9,291 nucleotides of DNA from Verrucomicrobia bacterium SCGC AAA164-M04 (lineage in GTDB: Bacteria; Verrucomicrobiota; Verrucomicrobiae; Verrucomicrobiales; Akkermansiaceae): assembly GCA_000383735.1 (NCBI GenBank), contig KB912169.1, positions 1 to 9,291 on the forward strand. Direction: 5' to 3'. The notes beneath the pieces were generated by a model. It was given only the letters and a program-made list of their open reading frames with translations, was not told the origin of the DNA and did not search any database. This document shows positions 1 to 6,813 of this stretch, piece after piece. The stretch's first letter is position 1, and every line of letters starts with the position of its first letter. A program made the translations under genes and the position numbers.

Positions 1-257
1 TGACATCAGGCCTCAAACGCTTATCCAGAGATATCAATCCTCTCACTCTAAGTGGGCCATAAACTGGAAGGGTGGCACTACTACTACCGCCTCGCCGCAG
101 CCTCTCACCGAACCCTGTTCCTCAATTCCTCTCCTTCACTTCCTGTTACTCGAGTTCTTTTATTCTTTTGCCGATCGCTTTTCTCTTTCCCTAAAAAGAA
201 AATTCATCCTAAGAATTAATTGATTATTAAGTAGTTCCTTACTACTCCTAAGGCGTG
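1..257. other. Non-coding leader region upstream of the first gene
   Basis: I see no gene in this stretch. It contains the first copy of the composite ACT-triplet/heptad repeat (77-153, listed separately). An AT-rich segment follows from about 180 to 257, directly before the start codon at 258. Within that segment AGTAG (230-234) and CTACT (242-246) can pair around a 7-base loop just ahead of the start codon, so they could influence translation; this is inference. A weak sigma70-like pair (TTGCCG at 168-173, TAAAAA near 192-197) is visible but too poor to call a promoter. The first three bases are TGA and could end an upstream gene, which cannot be tested here. Confidence 0.5.
77..153 (-). 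repeat. Composite intergenic repeat, copy 1 (GTA triplets plus degenerate heptads)
   Basis: On the + strand the element starts with ACTACTACTACCGCCTC (77-93), identical over 17 bases to 8609-8625. It goes on through CCGCAGCC (95-102), GAACCC (110-115) and CCTGTTCCTC-A-ATTCCTCT (114-132), which matches 8661-8679 at 18 of 19 positions. On the minus strand the tract falls into 7-base steps such as AGGAATT, GAGGAAC and AGGGTTC, ending in GGCGGTAGTAGTAGT. The second copy has the same block order but small insertions between blocks, so the two are diverged members of one dispersed family. The right-hand limit is approximate. Function is unknown. Confidence 0.7.
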
Positions 258-1034
258 ATGAAGATTTTAATTTGGTTTCTCTCTTTGGGAATTACTACCG
301 CTGAAATATCCTATGAACCTGCCGGAATCAAAATGGGTAGAAAGCAGTATACCGAAGGAGAAAATAACCTTCGCCCATTCCATTGGCCTCTGGGCACAGA
401 AGTCGATTTTCTTTTTATTTTAGGCGAAGGATCATTCATCAAGATCAATCATAAAAAGTCAAAATTGACGATATTTACGGATGATCAAGGAACCGACCTT
501 CTTAAAAAAAAGAAGGGATCATTTATTTCAATGAGTCCAACTCCCGATAGTGGCAAAAGCGAAGACGGGAAAGCATTTATGTGGTCAGTACGTTCGAATA
601 TAACGCCCGCCAAGGGAGCCCGAGAACTTAGTATCGAGGGTATAGCAACCTTCACGGTTGCTACAAAAAGCAGGCAGAGTAAATCGCAACTAGTTCCGGT
701 AAAAAAAGGCACTACGGTTACAATTGGAGAGCATAAAATTGAAATCACCAAGGTTGAAGAATCGAATTGGGGAGATGCGAAGTTGGAAGTCACTCTTAAG
801 TCAGATCTCAATCTCGTCGAATTGCGGAGGATTCGTTTCTTCGACAAATCCGGAAAATTGATTCCTTCAGAAAGATCGTTCTACGGAACGTCCAGTTTCG
901 GCAGCAAAAGTACCACCAAAGTCACTTACAATTTTGAGAAGAAGGTCGACACAATTACAGTCGAATTAGATGAATGGATTGATCAAAAAGAAATCGAAGT
1001 GCCTGTGAAATCGAAAATTGGGGTAGGATTATAG
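258..1034 (+). CDS. Secreted protein of unknown function (258 aa), AT-rich gene
   Basis: The product begins with a short signal peptide (MKILIWFLSLGITTA, probable cleavage near residue 16), so it is probably exported. I chose the ATG at 258 over the in-frame GTG at 255 because AAGG (250-253) lies only one base from the GTG but four from the ATG. The mature protein is lysine-rich, lacks cysteine and membrane segments, and looks mostly beta-stranded. The C-terminal half (about residues 150-258) has alternating hydrophobic strands: VTIGEHKIEITKVEE, then LEVTLKSDLNLVELRRIRFF, then VDTITVELDEW, ending KIGVGL. This reads like an immunoglobulin-like or other beta-sandwich domain. It resembles unnamed secreted PVC-bacterial proteins with a short glycine-leucine end, but that is recollection rather than a search. 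The gene is visibly AT-richer than the operon at 2114-8063 and stands alone on the + strand, which may indicate later acquisition. No function can be assigned. Confidence 0.75.
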   Translation: MKILIWFLSLGITTAEISYEPAGIKMGRKQYTEGENNLRPFHWPLGTEVDFLFILGEGSFIKINHKKSKLTIFTDDQGTDLLKKKKGSFISMSPTPDSGKSEDGKAFMWSVRSNITPAKGARELSIEGIATFTVATKSRQSKSQLVPVKKGTTVTIGEHKIEITKVEESNWGDAKLEVTLKSDLNLVELRRIRFFDKSGKLIPSERSFYGTSSFGSKSTTKVTYNFEKKVDTITVELDEWIDQKEIEVPVKSKIGVGL

Positions 1035-1319
1035 CCTTGGGAGCCCTTTTTCTTTACAAAAAGATAAATATCTAGCGATCAAGTCAGTCGAAGACTGATT
1101 CGACTCATACGCAAAATGACCGCCCACTCAACCAAGGGTTAGCTATTCATTGAGTTTTACCTTTTACCAACACAGCCTTAAGTCCGCAGCTACCGGACCT
1201 TCGAGAGAAGAGGTTAGCGATAACACGCCCACCGCATCCTGATCCCTTGCCACGCACCTTGAATTAGGACTCTGGGTGAGGGAATCGGTGATCAGATATG
1301 AGTGGGTAGTGAAAAACTC
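1035..1319. other. Non-coding region with small hairpins and a structured segment
   Basis: No convincing gene lies here. Visible structures are a perfect 6-bp hairpin with a GAA loop (TCAGTC 1084-1089 / GACTGA 1093-1098), a 5-bp GC-rich hairpin (GTCCG 1182-1186 / CGGAC 1194-1198, loop CAGCTAC), and two direct copies of GGTTAGC (1138-1144 and 1212-1218) that bracket the second hairpin. The minus strand is open from 1263 to 1147 (38 codons, stop to stop) but has no usual start codon or ribosome binding site. I do not recognise the segment as an RNA gene. Confidence 0.5.
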
Positions 1320-1354
1320 TTATTCACTATTTTGTTCACTGGGTGACCTTTTTT
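1307..1354. terminator. Possible bidirectional terminator between convergent genes
   Basis: TAGTGAA (1307-1313) and TTCACTA (1323-1329) form a 7-bp AT-rich stem with a 9-base loop, followed on the + strand by TTTT. A second small stem, TCAC-TGG-GTGA, is followed by CCTTTTTT (T-run 1349-1354). The site sits at the convergent 3' ends of the + gene at 258-1034 and the - gene at 1320-1784, the expected place for a shared terminator. The stems are weak and the second lies inside the minus-strand gene, so this is tentative. Confidence 0.25.
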
Positions 1355-1784
1355 GCGTGAAGTTTAGGAAGCCGTTTGGCTCCAAAACATCAAAACCCAA
1401 TTTACGGTTTCCTTTCAGATAAGCTTCGACGGCATCTCCTTTCAATGGAATTCGGTCTTGACCATGAATGCCAGGATCCGGAATCCCTTTGCCGGCCCAA
1501 CTTCGTTGCCAGCAGCGCACAAATATCCGATCCTTTGGTTCAATGTCTGAACCTTTTACGGCATTTTTAACCGCGATTTCGAGAATGCTGTAGGTGTAAT
1601 CGTAATTCTCTTTCTTCTCTGTTCGTTTATATCTCGCGATGATGACTCCTGTCACAACGTGAGAAGCAGAGGCAATCAGATCGGCTTTTGATTGTGGCGG
1701 TGCAGCAGCAGAGACCAATTGGGGAAGGAATATGAGCTTCGCAAGTAGCAGGGTTTGTATTGATAATCGGCAGGAGGGTTTCAT
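1320..1784 (-). CDS. Small secreted protein of unknown function (154 aa)
   Basis: The N-terminus is a classical signal peptide: basic MKPSCRLS, then a hydrophobic stretch, then VSAAAPP with probable cleavage near residue 27. I took the ATG at 1784 rather than the GTG one codon upstream; neither has a clear Shine-Dalgarno. The mature part (about 125 residues) has beta-strand-like segments (SHVVTGVIIARYKR, YSILEIAVKNAVKG, RIFVRCW), then a glycine/proline-rich loop (GIPDPGIHG), then GDAVEAYLKGNR and FDVLEPNGF. The order CW...G.P.PG.HG...GD.VE.YL fits a family of small secreted proteins I associate with planctomycetes and Verrucomicrobia, without a known function. An OB- or NTR-like fold is possible but unproven. 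It converges on the + gene at 258-1034. It lies downstream of the large operon on the same strand but 330 bases away, so it is probably an independent unit. Confidence 0.7.
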   Translation of the reverse strand: MKPSCRLSIQTLLLAKLIFLPQLVSAAAPPQSKADLIASASHVVTGVIIARYKRTEKKENYDYTYSILEIAVKNAVKGSDIEPKDRIFVRCWQRSWAGKGIPDPGIHGQDRIPLKGDAVEAYLKGNRKLGFDVLEPNGFLNFTQKRSPSEQNSE

Positions 1785-2113
1785 CACAGTCTGATAGTTT
1801 CTTCTTTAAGCGAAAAAGGTAGTGAAAACGCTATAAAGTTAAATCTCTGGTTGATCTATAATACCCCTAGGCAGCATCCCCGAATCAGGAAAGGGGAGGG
1901 GTGAATAAAGATAAGCCTACCCAACTCTCAGAGAACCCCGTTTCCCTAACAACGAACCCCGATTAGAGATACGACTGCTAGGAATTTGCTTCTGGCGGAA
2001 AGTCCGTGAAGAACGGGTTTGGGCGGAATACATGGGGGAGAAAGGGGGTTGTAAGAAAAAAGTGAGTAGAGCAATGGTCGTTTTCATCGGCAACTTAGCG
2101 TGCTGTCGGAAAT
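1785..2113. other. Intergenic region downstream of the operon
   Basis: The stretch contains the doubtful ORF at 1917-2117 and the weak hairpin at 1862-1902, both listed separately. The remainder (1785-1861), upstream of the minus-strand gene at 1320-1784, is AT-rich and should hold its promoter. I could not pick out a convincing -35/-10 pair. Confidence 0.4.
1862..1902 (-). terminator. Weak terminator-like hairpin after the operon
   Basis: On the minus strand ACCCCT (1902-1897) can pair with AGGGGT (1868-1863). Inside it CCCC (1896-1893) pairs with GGGG (1881-1878) around an 11-base loop, leaving a 9-base one-sided bulge. The sequence after it (ATTATAG) is AT-rich but lacks a real T-run. Its position just beyond the last stop codon of the minus-strand operon and its possible 66-codon tail suits a terminator, but the structure is poor. 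Confidence 0.25.
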
Positions 2114-2117
2114 TCAC
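1917..2117 (-). CDS. Doubtful 66-codon ORF overlapping the operon's last stop; possible gene remnant
   Basis: The ORF opens with GTG at 2117, which overlaps the TGA of the DUF1592 gene by three bases (GTGA), the same style of junction as within the operon. An internal ATG at 2087 starts MKTTIALLTFFLQPP, which looks like a signal peptide. The rest is arginine/serine-rich and resembles an out-of-frame reading. Shifting frame after FFLQPPFSP gives HVFRPNPFFTDFPPEANS and then a stop, a more natural composition. It may be the decayed start of a fourth, secreted operon member, a small real peptide, or chance. No family is recognised. Confidence 0.25.
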   Translation of the reverse strand: MNFRQHAKLPMKTTIALLTFFLQPPFSPMYSAQTRSSRTFRQKQIPSSRISNRGSLLGKRGSLRVG

Positions 2118-4660
2118 TTGTTCAAAAAGAGATCACTCCGAACGACAAGATGCACGAGATCGCGGAGACGGTTCCCGTTTTTCTCCATCTCTGAAACGAT
2201 GCGGTTAACTTCACCGCGATCACTAACTTCAAGCAAGCGACCGGTGGCGTAGGTGAGCATTTTTTCGGTGAGGCAGTGGACCACTTGTGGTTCGCGCTCG
2301 AGGAGCATCGCTTTGTATTCAGTGAGATTCTGAACTTCGCGACCATTCGGGAGAACAGAGGAGGAATCGACAGGGAGAGTCTTTTTGGCCTTCTTATCAA
2401 GCTTGGGGTAATCATCGCGCCAGCGGCCGATCGGGTCGAAATTTTCCAGCGGAAATCCCATTGGATCAATTTTTTGGTGACAACTTCGGCACGCCTCCTG
2501 GTTCCGGTGGGCGGCGAGCTGGTCTTTGAGTGTCGTGGTTCCGCGCAAGTCGGGTGAGAGCGGTTCGACGTCGGGCGGCGGCGGTGGTGGCGGAGTGCCG
2601 AGGATGTTTTCGAGAACATAGACGCCCCGATTGATGGGGGAGGTTTCCACGCCGTTGGAAGTGGCGGTCATGATGGCGGGCAGGGTGAGTAGTCCTCCGC
2701 GCCGTGGGTCATCCAGTTTCACCTTACGCAGATTTTCTCCGGGGCTCTTCTGTTTGTAGATTAATTCCCCGAGGAGTTGGTTCATGAATGTGTAGTCGGA
2801 ATCGATGAAGTCACGGATTGGCCCATTGCGCTCGAGGAGGTCTCCAAAGTAGGCGTCGACCTGCGGAATGAGAAAATCCTTCACGCGGAAGTAGTGACCG
2901 TAAGGGCCCCTCTTGTCCGGCTCCATGCGACCGAGTTCGTGGAGCTTCAACCAACGTTCGGGGAAGTGGCGGACAAAGGCCGCCGCCTGGGGGTCCTTGA
3001 GCATGCGCTCGACCTGGCGATTCAATTCCGCCGGAGCGGAGAGCTTTCCTGCGCGTGCGAGATTGAGCAAGGGCTCGTCGGGCATCGATGACCAAAGGAA
3101 ATAACTCAAACGTGAAGCGAGTGCGAAGTCGTCGAGCTTTCCGGATTTCTGCCGAAGATAGACAAAGTCGGGCGAGCAGAGGAGCGCGGTGTAGGCACCT
3201 TTCATCGCTTCCTGCCGTGAGCTTCCTTCGGATTCAAGTTTTTCTGTGAGCTTAATGAAGGGTTTGATCTCCGAAGGATCGACCGGACGACGGTAGGCTC
3301 GCTCGGCAAAGGCGTGGAAGAGCTTCGGGAGATTTGCCTCTTCAATGGAGCCCTTCCCATAGAGGGCGGTGTGACTCCTGGGTGGCCAGTCTTCGGGGAC
3401 AGGTTCGATTCGGTATTTGTGCACTCGCAAGGTAGGTCCGAGGTATCCTTTTTTGAAAAGGATCTCAGCGACGTCTTTCTTGAAGCCCTTTTTCTTTCGG
3501 TCGATTTTTTTGTAATCCTCGGGATACCACTGATCGAGAAGGATGTGGAAGGCGTTGTGTTGAATCCAGGGGCCATTTTCCCAACCAATCCACGTGCTCC
3601 AGGGATCATCAATCCAGGTCTCAAAAGAGAAGGTTCGCTTCTTTCCATCCGGAGGCAAAGTCCAATGGGCGATGCGATGCTTCTGCTCTCCACGGAGGTG
3701 TTCGTGCCGTTCGAGATAAAGACCAACTTCGAAGGGAGCATCGAGGCTTTCGCGGCCGTGGTGGATGAGTCGGCCCTCGTTCACGGTCCAGTTTCCCCAT
3801 TTGTCCCCTTTCGGATTATGGGCTGAGATCTCGACTGTGACGCGGTAGTTGTTGGGACGACGAATTCCTTTATGGTATTTGTCCGGCCCGATTCGGTTGT
3901 AGCGATCCCAGCGCTGGAAAACCTCATCGTAAGGATCTCCATTGTCGCGTTGATGTTTGCCGAGGCTGTCGCCGTGCAGAGTCTTGGTGCAAATGGGCGC
4001 GGTGAAGGTTTCTGCTTCGAAGGGCTTCTGGGGTTCGTTGTTCGTGGCCATTTCAATCGATTCCTCCGCAGCCGAGATGAGCATCTTGAGGAGGAAGTCT
4101 GACATCACCAAAGTGTCGCCGATGTTGTCAAAGCCTTCGGCTTCTTCGTCGTCCTGAAAACTTCGTGTGGGCTCGATGGTTTTTTGTGCCGTGATACCGT
4201 TGCCATTGAAATCGTAGAGTCCGGACACGACGGTGGGATCGAAATCCGGGTGATTGAGATAAAACAAATCACGGAGGGTGTTACGCAATTCGAATTTGTT
4301 GAGCCTCCGAATGACGGCTTGCCCGCCGGTGCTTTTCTGAGAGGCGTAGGCTTTTTGAAGCGCGGGAGTGAGAGTGGCGATGACCTCAGCGCTTTCTTCC
4401 CGGGAGGGTTGTGCTTGTTTCTTCGGGGGCATTTCGCCGAGGTTGAGTTGATCCAAAATGCCCTGCCAAAGTTCCAGCGTTTGCAGGTCGGAGAGATCAT
4501 TCTTCAAAAGGTCGAAGCGATAGTCGCCTTTTTGTTTTTCGGGGCCGTGGCACTCGATGCAGTGTTTCTTCAGGAAGGGGCCGAGAGTGTTCAACGAGGG
4601 ATCGGCTTCGCCAAAAGCGAGCAGACTTGTGAGAAACCAAACTGGGAGTAATCGGTTCAT
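2114..4660 (-). CDS. PSCyt1/DUF1592-family cytochrome-like secreted protein (848 aa)
   Basis: Domain order is the standard one for this PVC-bacterial family. A signal peptide (about 1-19) is followed by a planctomycete cytochrome C domain with CIECH at 34-38 and a conserved GEMPP at 75-79. DUF1587 follows (about 113-176, RRLNKFELRNTLRDLF). A tryptophan-rich spacer of about 200 residues (about 245-420) may bind carbohydrate or another ligand. Then come DUF1595 (about 445-505, AFAERAYRRPV), DUF1592 (about 508-640, SRLSYFLWSSMPDEPLL), DUF1588 (about 650-750, GLLTLPAIMTATSNGVETSP), seven prolines at 690-696, a second haem motif CRSCH at 724-728, and DUF1585 to the C-terminus. Two CxxCH sites imply a periplasmic dihaem c-type protein. 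The redox role and substrate of the family are not established. The ATG at 4660 overlaps the preceding TGA (ATGA), with no separate ribosome binding site, so translation is probably coupled to the NIPSNAP gene. The length is normal for the family and no lesion is seen. Confidence 0.93.
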   Translation of the reverse strand: MNRLLPVWFLTSLLAFGEADPSLNTLGPFLKKHCIECHGPEKQKGDYRFDLLKNDLSDLQTLELWQGILDQLNLGEMPPKKQAQPSREESAEVIATLTPALQKAYASQKSTGGQAVIRRLNKFELRNTLRDLFYLNHPDFDPTVVSGLYDFNGNGITAQKTIEPTRSFQDDEEAEGFDNIGDTLVMSDFLLKMLISAAEESIEMATNNEPQKPFEAETFTAPICTKTLHGDSLGKHQRDNGDPYDEVFQRWDRYNRIGPDKYHKGIRRPNNYRVTVEISAHNPKGDKWGNWTVNEGRLIHHGRESLDAPFEVGLYLERHEHLRGEQKHRIAHWTLPPDGKKRTFSFETWIDDPWSTWIGWENGPWIQHNAFHILLDQWYPEDYKKIDRKKKGFKKDVAEILFKKGYLGPTLRVHKYRIEPVPEDWPPRSHTALYGKGSIEEANLPKLFHAFAERAYRRPVDPSEIKPFIKLTEKLESEGSSRQEAMKGAYTALLCSPDFVYLRQKSGKLDDFALASRLSYFLWSSMPDEPLLNLARAGKLSAPAELNRQVERMLKDPQAAAFVRHFPERWLKLHELGRMEPDKRGPYGHYFRVKDFLIPQVDAYFGDLLERNGPIRDFIDSDYTFMNQLLGELIYKQKSPGENLRKVKLDDPRRGGLLTLPAIMTATSNGVETSPINRGVYVLENILGTPPPPPPPDVEPLSPDLRGTTTLKDQLAAHRNQEACRSCHQKIDPMGFPLENFDPIGRWRDDYPKLDKKAKKTLPVDSSSVLPNGREVQNLTEYKAMLLEREPQVVHCLTEKMLTYATGRLLEVSDRGEVNRIVSEMEKNGNRLRDLVHLVVRSDLFLNK

Positions 4661-6813
4661 TTTTTCACTTGGTTAGTGGGAGAAAAATCGAGGGCCCGCA
4701 GGAAGATGCGCACGGGTGCTTGGGCGAGAATTTTACCATCACGTTCTGACTCCTTGCGGGCTTTTTGCCAAGTGGGATCGGAAGCAAAGGTCTTCCAATT
4801 GGCGTCGGCTTGCTTCCGGTCGGCGTGATGAATGAGATAGATCAGTGTGTTTGCAGAGTCGGGGGTGTCGAAGGGTGTCCAGTAGCCGAAATTCTTCATG
4901 CCATGCTTGGCGAAGAGCTTGGCGGTATGGTTTTCAAAACGTTCGTTGAGCGCGTCGAGCTTGCCCGGATGAGTGACGTAAGTTCGAAGTTCGAACACGC
5001 CTCCTTTTTGGTCGATGGCATTGCGGACCTGCGCCGAATAGTCCGTTTCGTTCATGAAGATGCTCGTGGGCTTTTCGGAAAGAAGTCCCTGAAATTGTGG
5101 TTCGTCGAGAACTCTGTCCCATTCACCATCGTTGTTGAAGTGAATCCAGTTTTGATAAGCCGTGTAGCGTGAAGGGTGCTTGAGAATGTAGATCAGACGA
5201 CGACGTTTTTTGGCCGGGCCTTCGGTGGGGACCCAGTATCCGATGGATTTGAGGCCACGTTTCTTGAAGATACGGTCGGTGTGCTCGCGGAAGCGTTTTT
5301 CCAAATGATGGAGGCGATCTTCATTGGCGGCGTAGATGCGGAGCTCGTAAATTGGTCCATCCAGTAAGCGGGGCGCGGGCTTTGGTTTTGGTTTGGGCGG
5401 GAGAGCATCGAGGGCTTTCTTTGATCCGAGAACGACCGACTCGGGAGCGCGGAAAACCCAGGCCATGTTGTCGGAGTTTTTGAAGCTGGAATCATGTCCT
5501 GCGATATAGATGTCCTTGTCGCCGAATGGTGACTCGCAAAAAGTACGGGGAGAAATGAGGAGTTGCTTGCCGGGTTTGTAGCGGTTGTTGACTTCAAGAA
5601 CCTGATAGCTCTGATCGGCTTTTCTCACGGCATAGAGCGCGCCGGCATAGAGCGCGCTCCCTTTCCAGCGGAGATGGTTTTTGGACCCGCGAATGTTCCC
5701 CTGGAAACCGATGATATGAACGGTTCCTCCGGTGGCCGGATCGGCGAAGGGGTAAACCATGTTGTGCGCGCCAAGCGTGTAGGTGACTTCGACGTCGAGG
5801 TAGTCCTCCATCAGGTCAATGATGCGGACTTCATCGTGCAAGGTGTAGCCGCCCTCGCCGTCGGGATCGAGTCGCTTGACTGCGCTGGCTGATCGCTCAC
5901 CGGGAGCCCAGATGAAGAGAAGCGAGTCACCTTTGCCATTCGGATTGTCGACGCGAGTCAGCCCGCGAATGCCGCCGACGTCAGAATCGGTGTCTTCGAA
6001 GAGTTCGAAGATCTCGCGGTAGGTAGGTCTTTCACCATCGATGCGTTGATAGATCGAATCGCCTTCGGAAAAAAATAAAGAACCGTTGGCTTTCGTGATG
6101 CCGAGAGGGCGGGTGCGAAAACTTCCGTCGGTGAGGAAGGGATACTCCAGATTGCGATCCCAGCGAATGCGGCCGGGAGCGGCGGGGTCATAGACACCCG
6201 AGATGATGCCGGGATTTCCGAGCGACATGAAGATGCGTTCCACTCCGGTGACTTTGTCGCGATAGACCTCCATGTCACGTGGCACCCAGCGAACTCCGCC
6301 GGCACTCGAGCCATGGCGGACCAAGGTGTGCGTCCATTTGTCCGTAGAGTCATCGCGGACCCATGCCGAGACCGCGCCGCCGCGTTCGAAATTCGCACCC
6401 GCAGCCATCACCAGGAGAGACTCCGGTTTGGCGAGCGGCTGGCCTTTGGCGTCGCGCGTGAAGGTGACTGACTTAAGAATGTTGCCCTTCATGTATTCCA
6501 GGCCGAGGTCGTCGTTGGACTTTCCCATCTTGAGGTCGACTTGCCATTGCGCATCGGATGAATCGAGGCGTAAGACTTGCGCGGACTGGCGTTGGCCTTC
6601 GGGAGGAATTACCCAATGGGAATCCACCCAGTAGCCATTGGAGGCGTAGAGCTTTCCCTTGTGCGAGGCGAGGTGCATCATCTCGGATCCGCCGGCCCAA
6701 GCGCCATTGGCATCGGTGTATCCTGCGTCGTAACTTTGCACCCAGCGCTCTGCGCCCTTGGCTTGAACAAGCCCGGCTGCGATCAGGAGAATGGCATGAA
6801 AGGTTTTCCTCAT
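4657..6813 (-). CDS. Secreted fusion: propeller-like N-terminal half plus two NIPSNAP domains (718 aa)
   Basis: I chose the ATG at 6813 over the upstream GTG at 6822. The ATG shares one base with the DUF1552 stop (TGATG), a typical coupled junction, and gives a clean signal peptide (MRKTFHAILLIAAGLVQAKG). Residues about 20-470 have no family I can name with certainty. Recurrent segments (GGVRWVPRDMEVYRD, RPLGITKANGSLFFSEGD, GAHNMVYPFADPATGG, GALYAVRKADQSYQVLEVN) suggest a beta-propeller such as those around secreted or sorbosone-type dehydrogenases. A charged proline linker (PPKPKPKPAP, about 475) leads to two NIPSNAP domains, at about 488-592 (YELRIY...GYWVP...LIYIL) and 606-710 (FELRTY...GYWTP...LIYLI). 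NIPSNAP is a ferredoxin-like alpha/beta dimeric-barrel fold; its two copies here could form one pseudo-dimer. A charged KKRRR patch interrupts the first copy. Family function is unclear. Being exported and placed between DUF1552 and DUF1592 suggests a shared extracytoplasmic role. Confidence 0.87.
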   Translation of the reverse strand: MRKTFHAILLIAAGLVQAKGAERWVQSYDAGYTDANGAWAGGSEMMHLASHKGKLYASNGYWVDSHWVIPPEGQRQSAQVLRLDSSDAQWQVDLKMGKSNDDLGLEYMKGNILKSVTFTRDAKGQPLAKPESLLVMAAGANFERGGAVSAWVRDDSTDKWTHTLVRHGSSAGGVRWVPRDMEVYRDKVTGVERIFMSLGNPGIISGVYDPAAPGRIRWDRNLEYPFLTDGSFRTRPLGITKANGSLFFSEGDSIYQRIDGERPTYREIFELFEDTDSDVGGIRGLTRVDNPNGKGDSLLFIWAPGERSASAVKRLDPDGEGGYTLHDEVRIIDLMEDYLDVEVTYTLGAHNMVYPFADPATGGTVHIIGFQGNIRGSKNHLRWKGSALYAGALYAVRKADQSYQVLEVNNRYKPGKQLLISPRTFCESPFGDKDIYIAGHDSSFKNSDNMAWVFRAPESVVLGSKKALDALPPKPKPKPAPRLLDGPIYELRIYAANEDRLHHLEKRFREHTDRIFKKRGLKSIGYWVPTEGPAKKRRRLIYILKHPSRYTAYQNWIHFNNDGEWDRVLDEPQFQGLLSEKPTSIFMNETDYSAQVRNAIDQKGGVFELRTYVTHPGKLDALNERFENHTAKLFAKHGMKNFGYWTPFDTPDSANTLIYLIHHADRKQADANWKTFASDPTWQKARKESERDGKILAQAPVRIFLRALDFSPTNQVKK

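Noticed and set aside
1084..1098. Rho-independent terminator for the 258-1034 gene at the GAA-loop hairpin
   Set aside because: The 6-bp stem is perfect but no T-run follows on either strand.
1126..1220. Integron attC-like site
   Set aside because: ACTCAAC (1126-1132) fits the RYYYAAC box, but the GGTTAGC copies do not fit GTTRRRY, the two ends are not complementary, and no integrase or cassette pattern is present.
2276..4651. Several 90-180 codon ORFs on both strands inside the DUF1592 gene
   Set aside because: They are shadow frames of a clearly conserved 848-residue gene and show no family features or start signals of their own.
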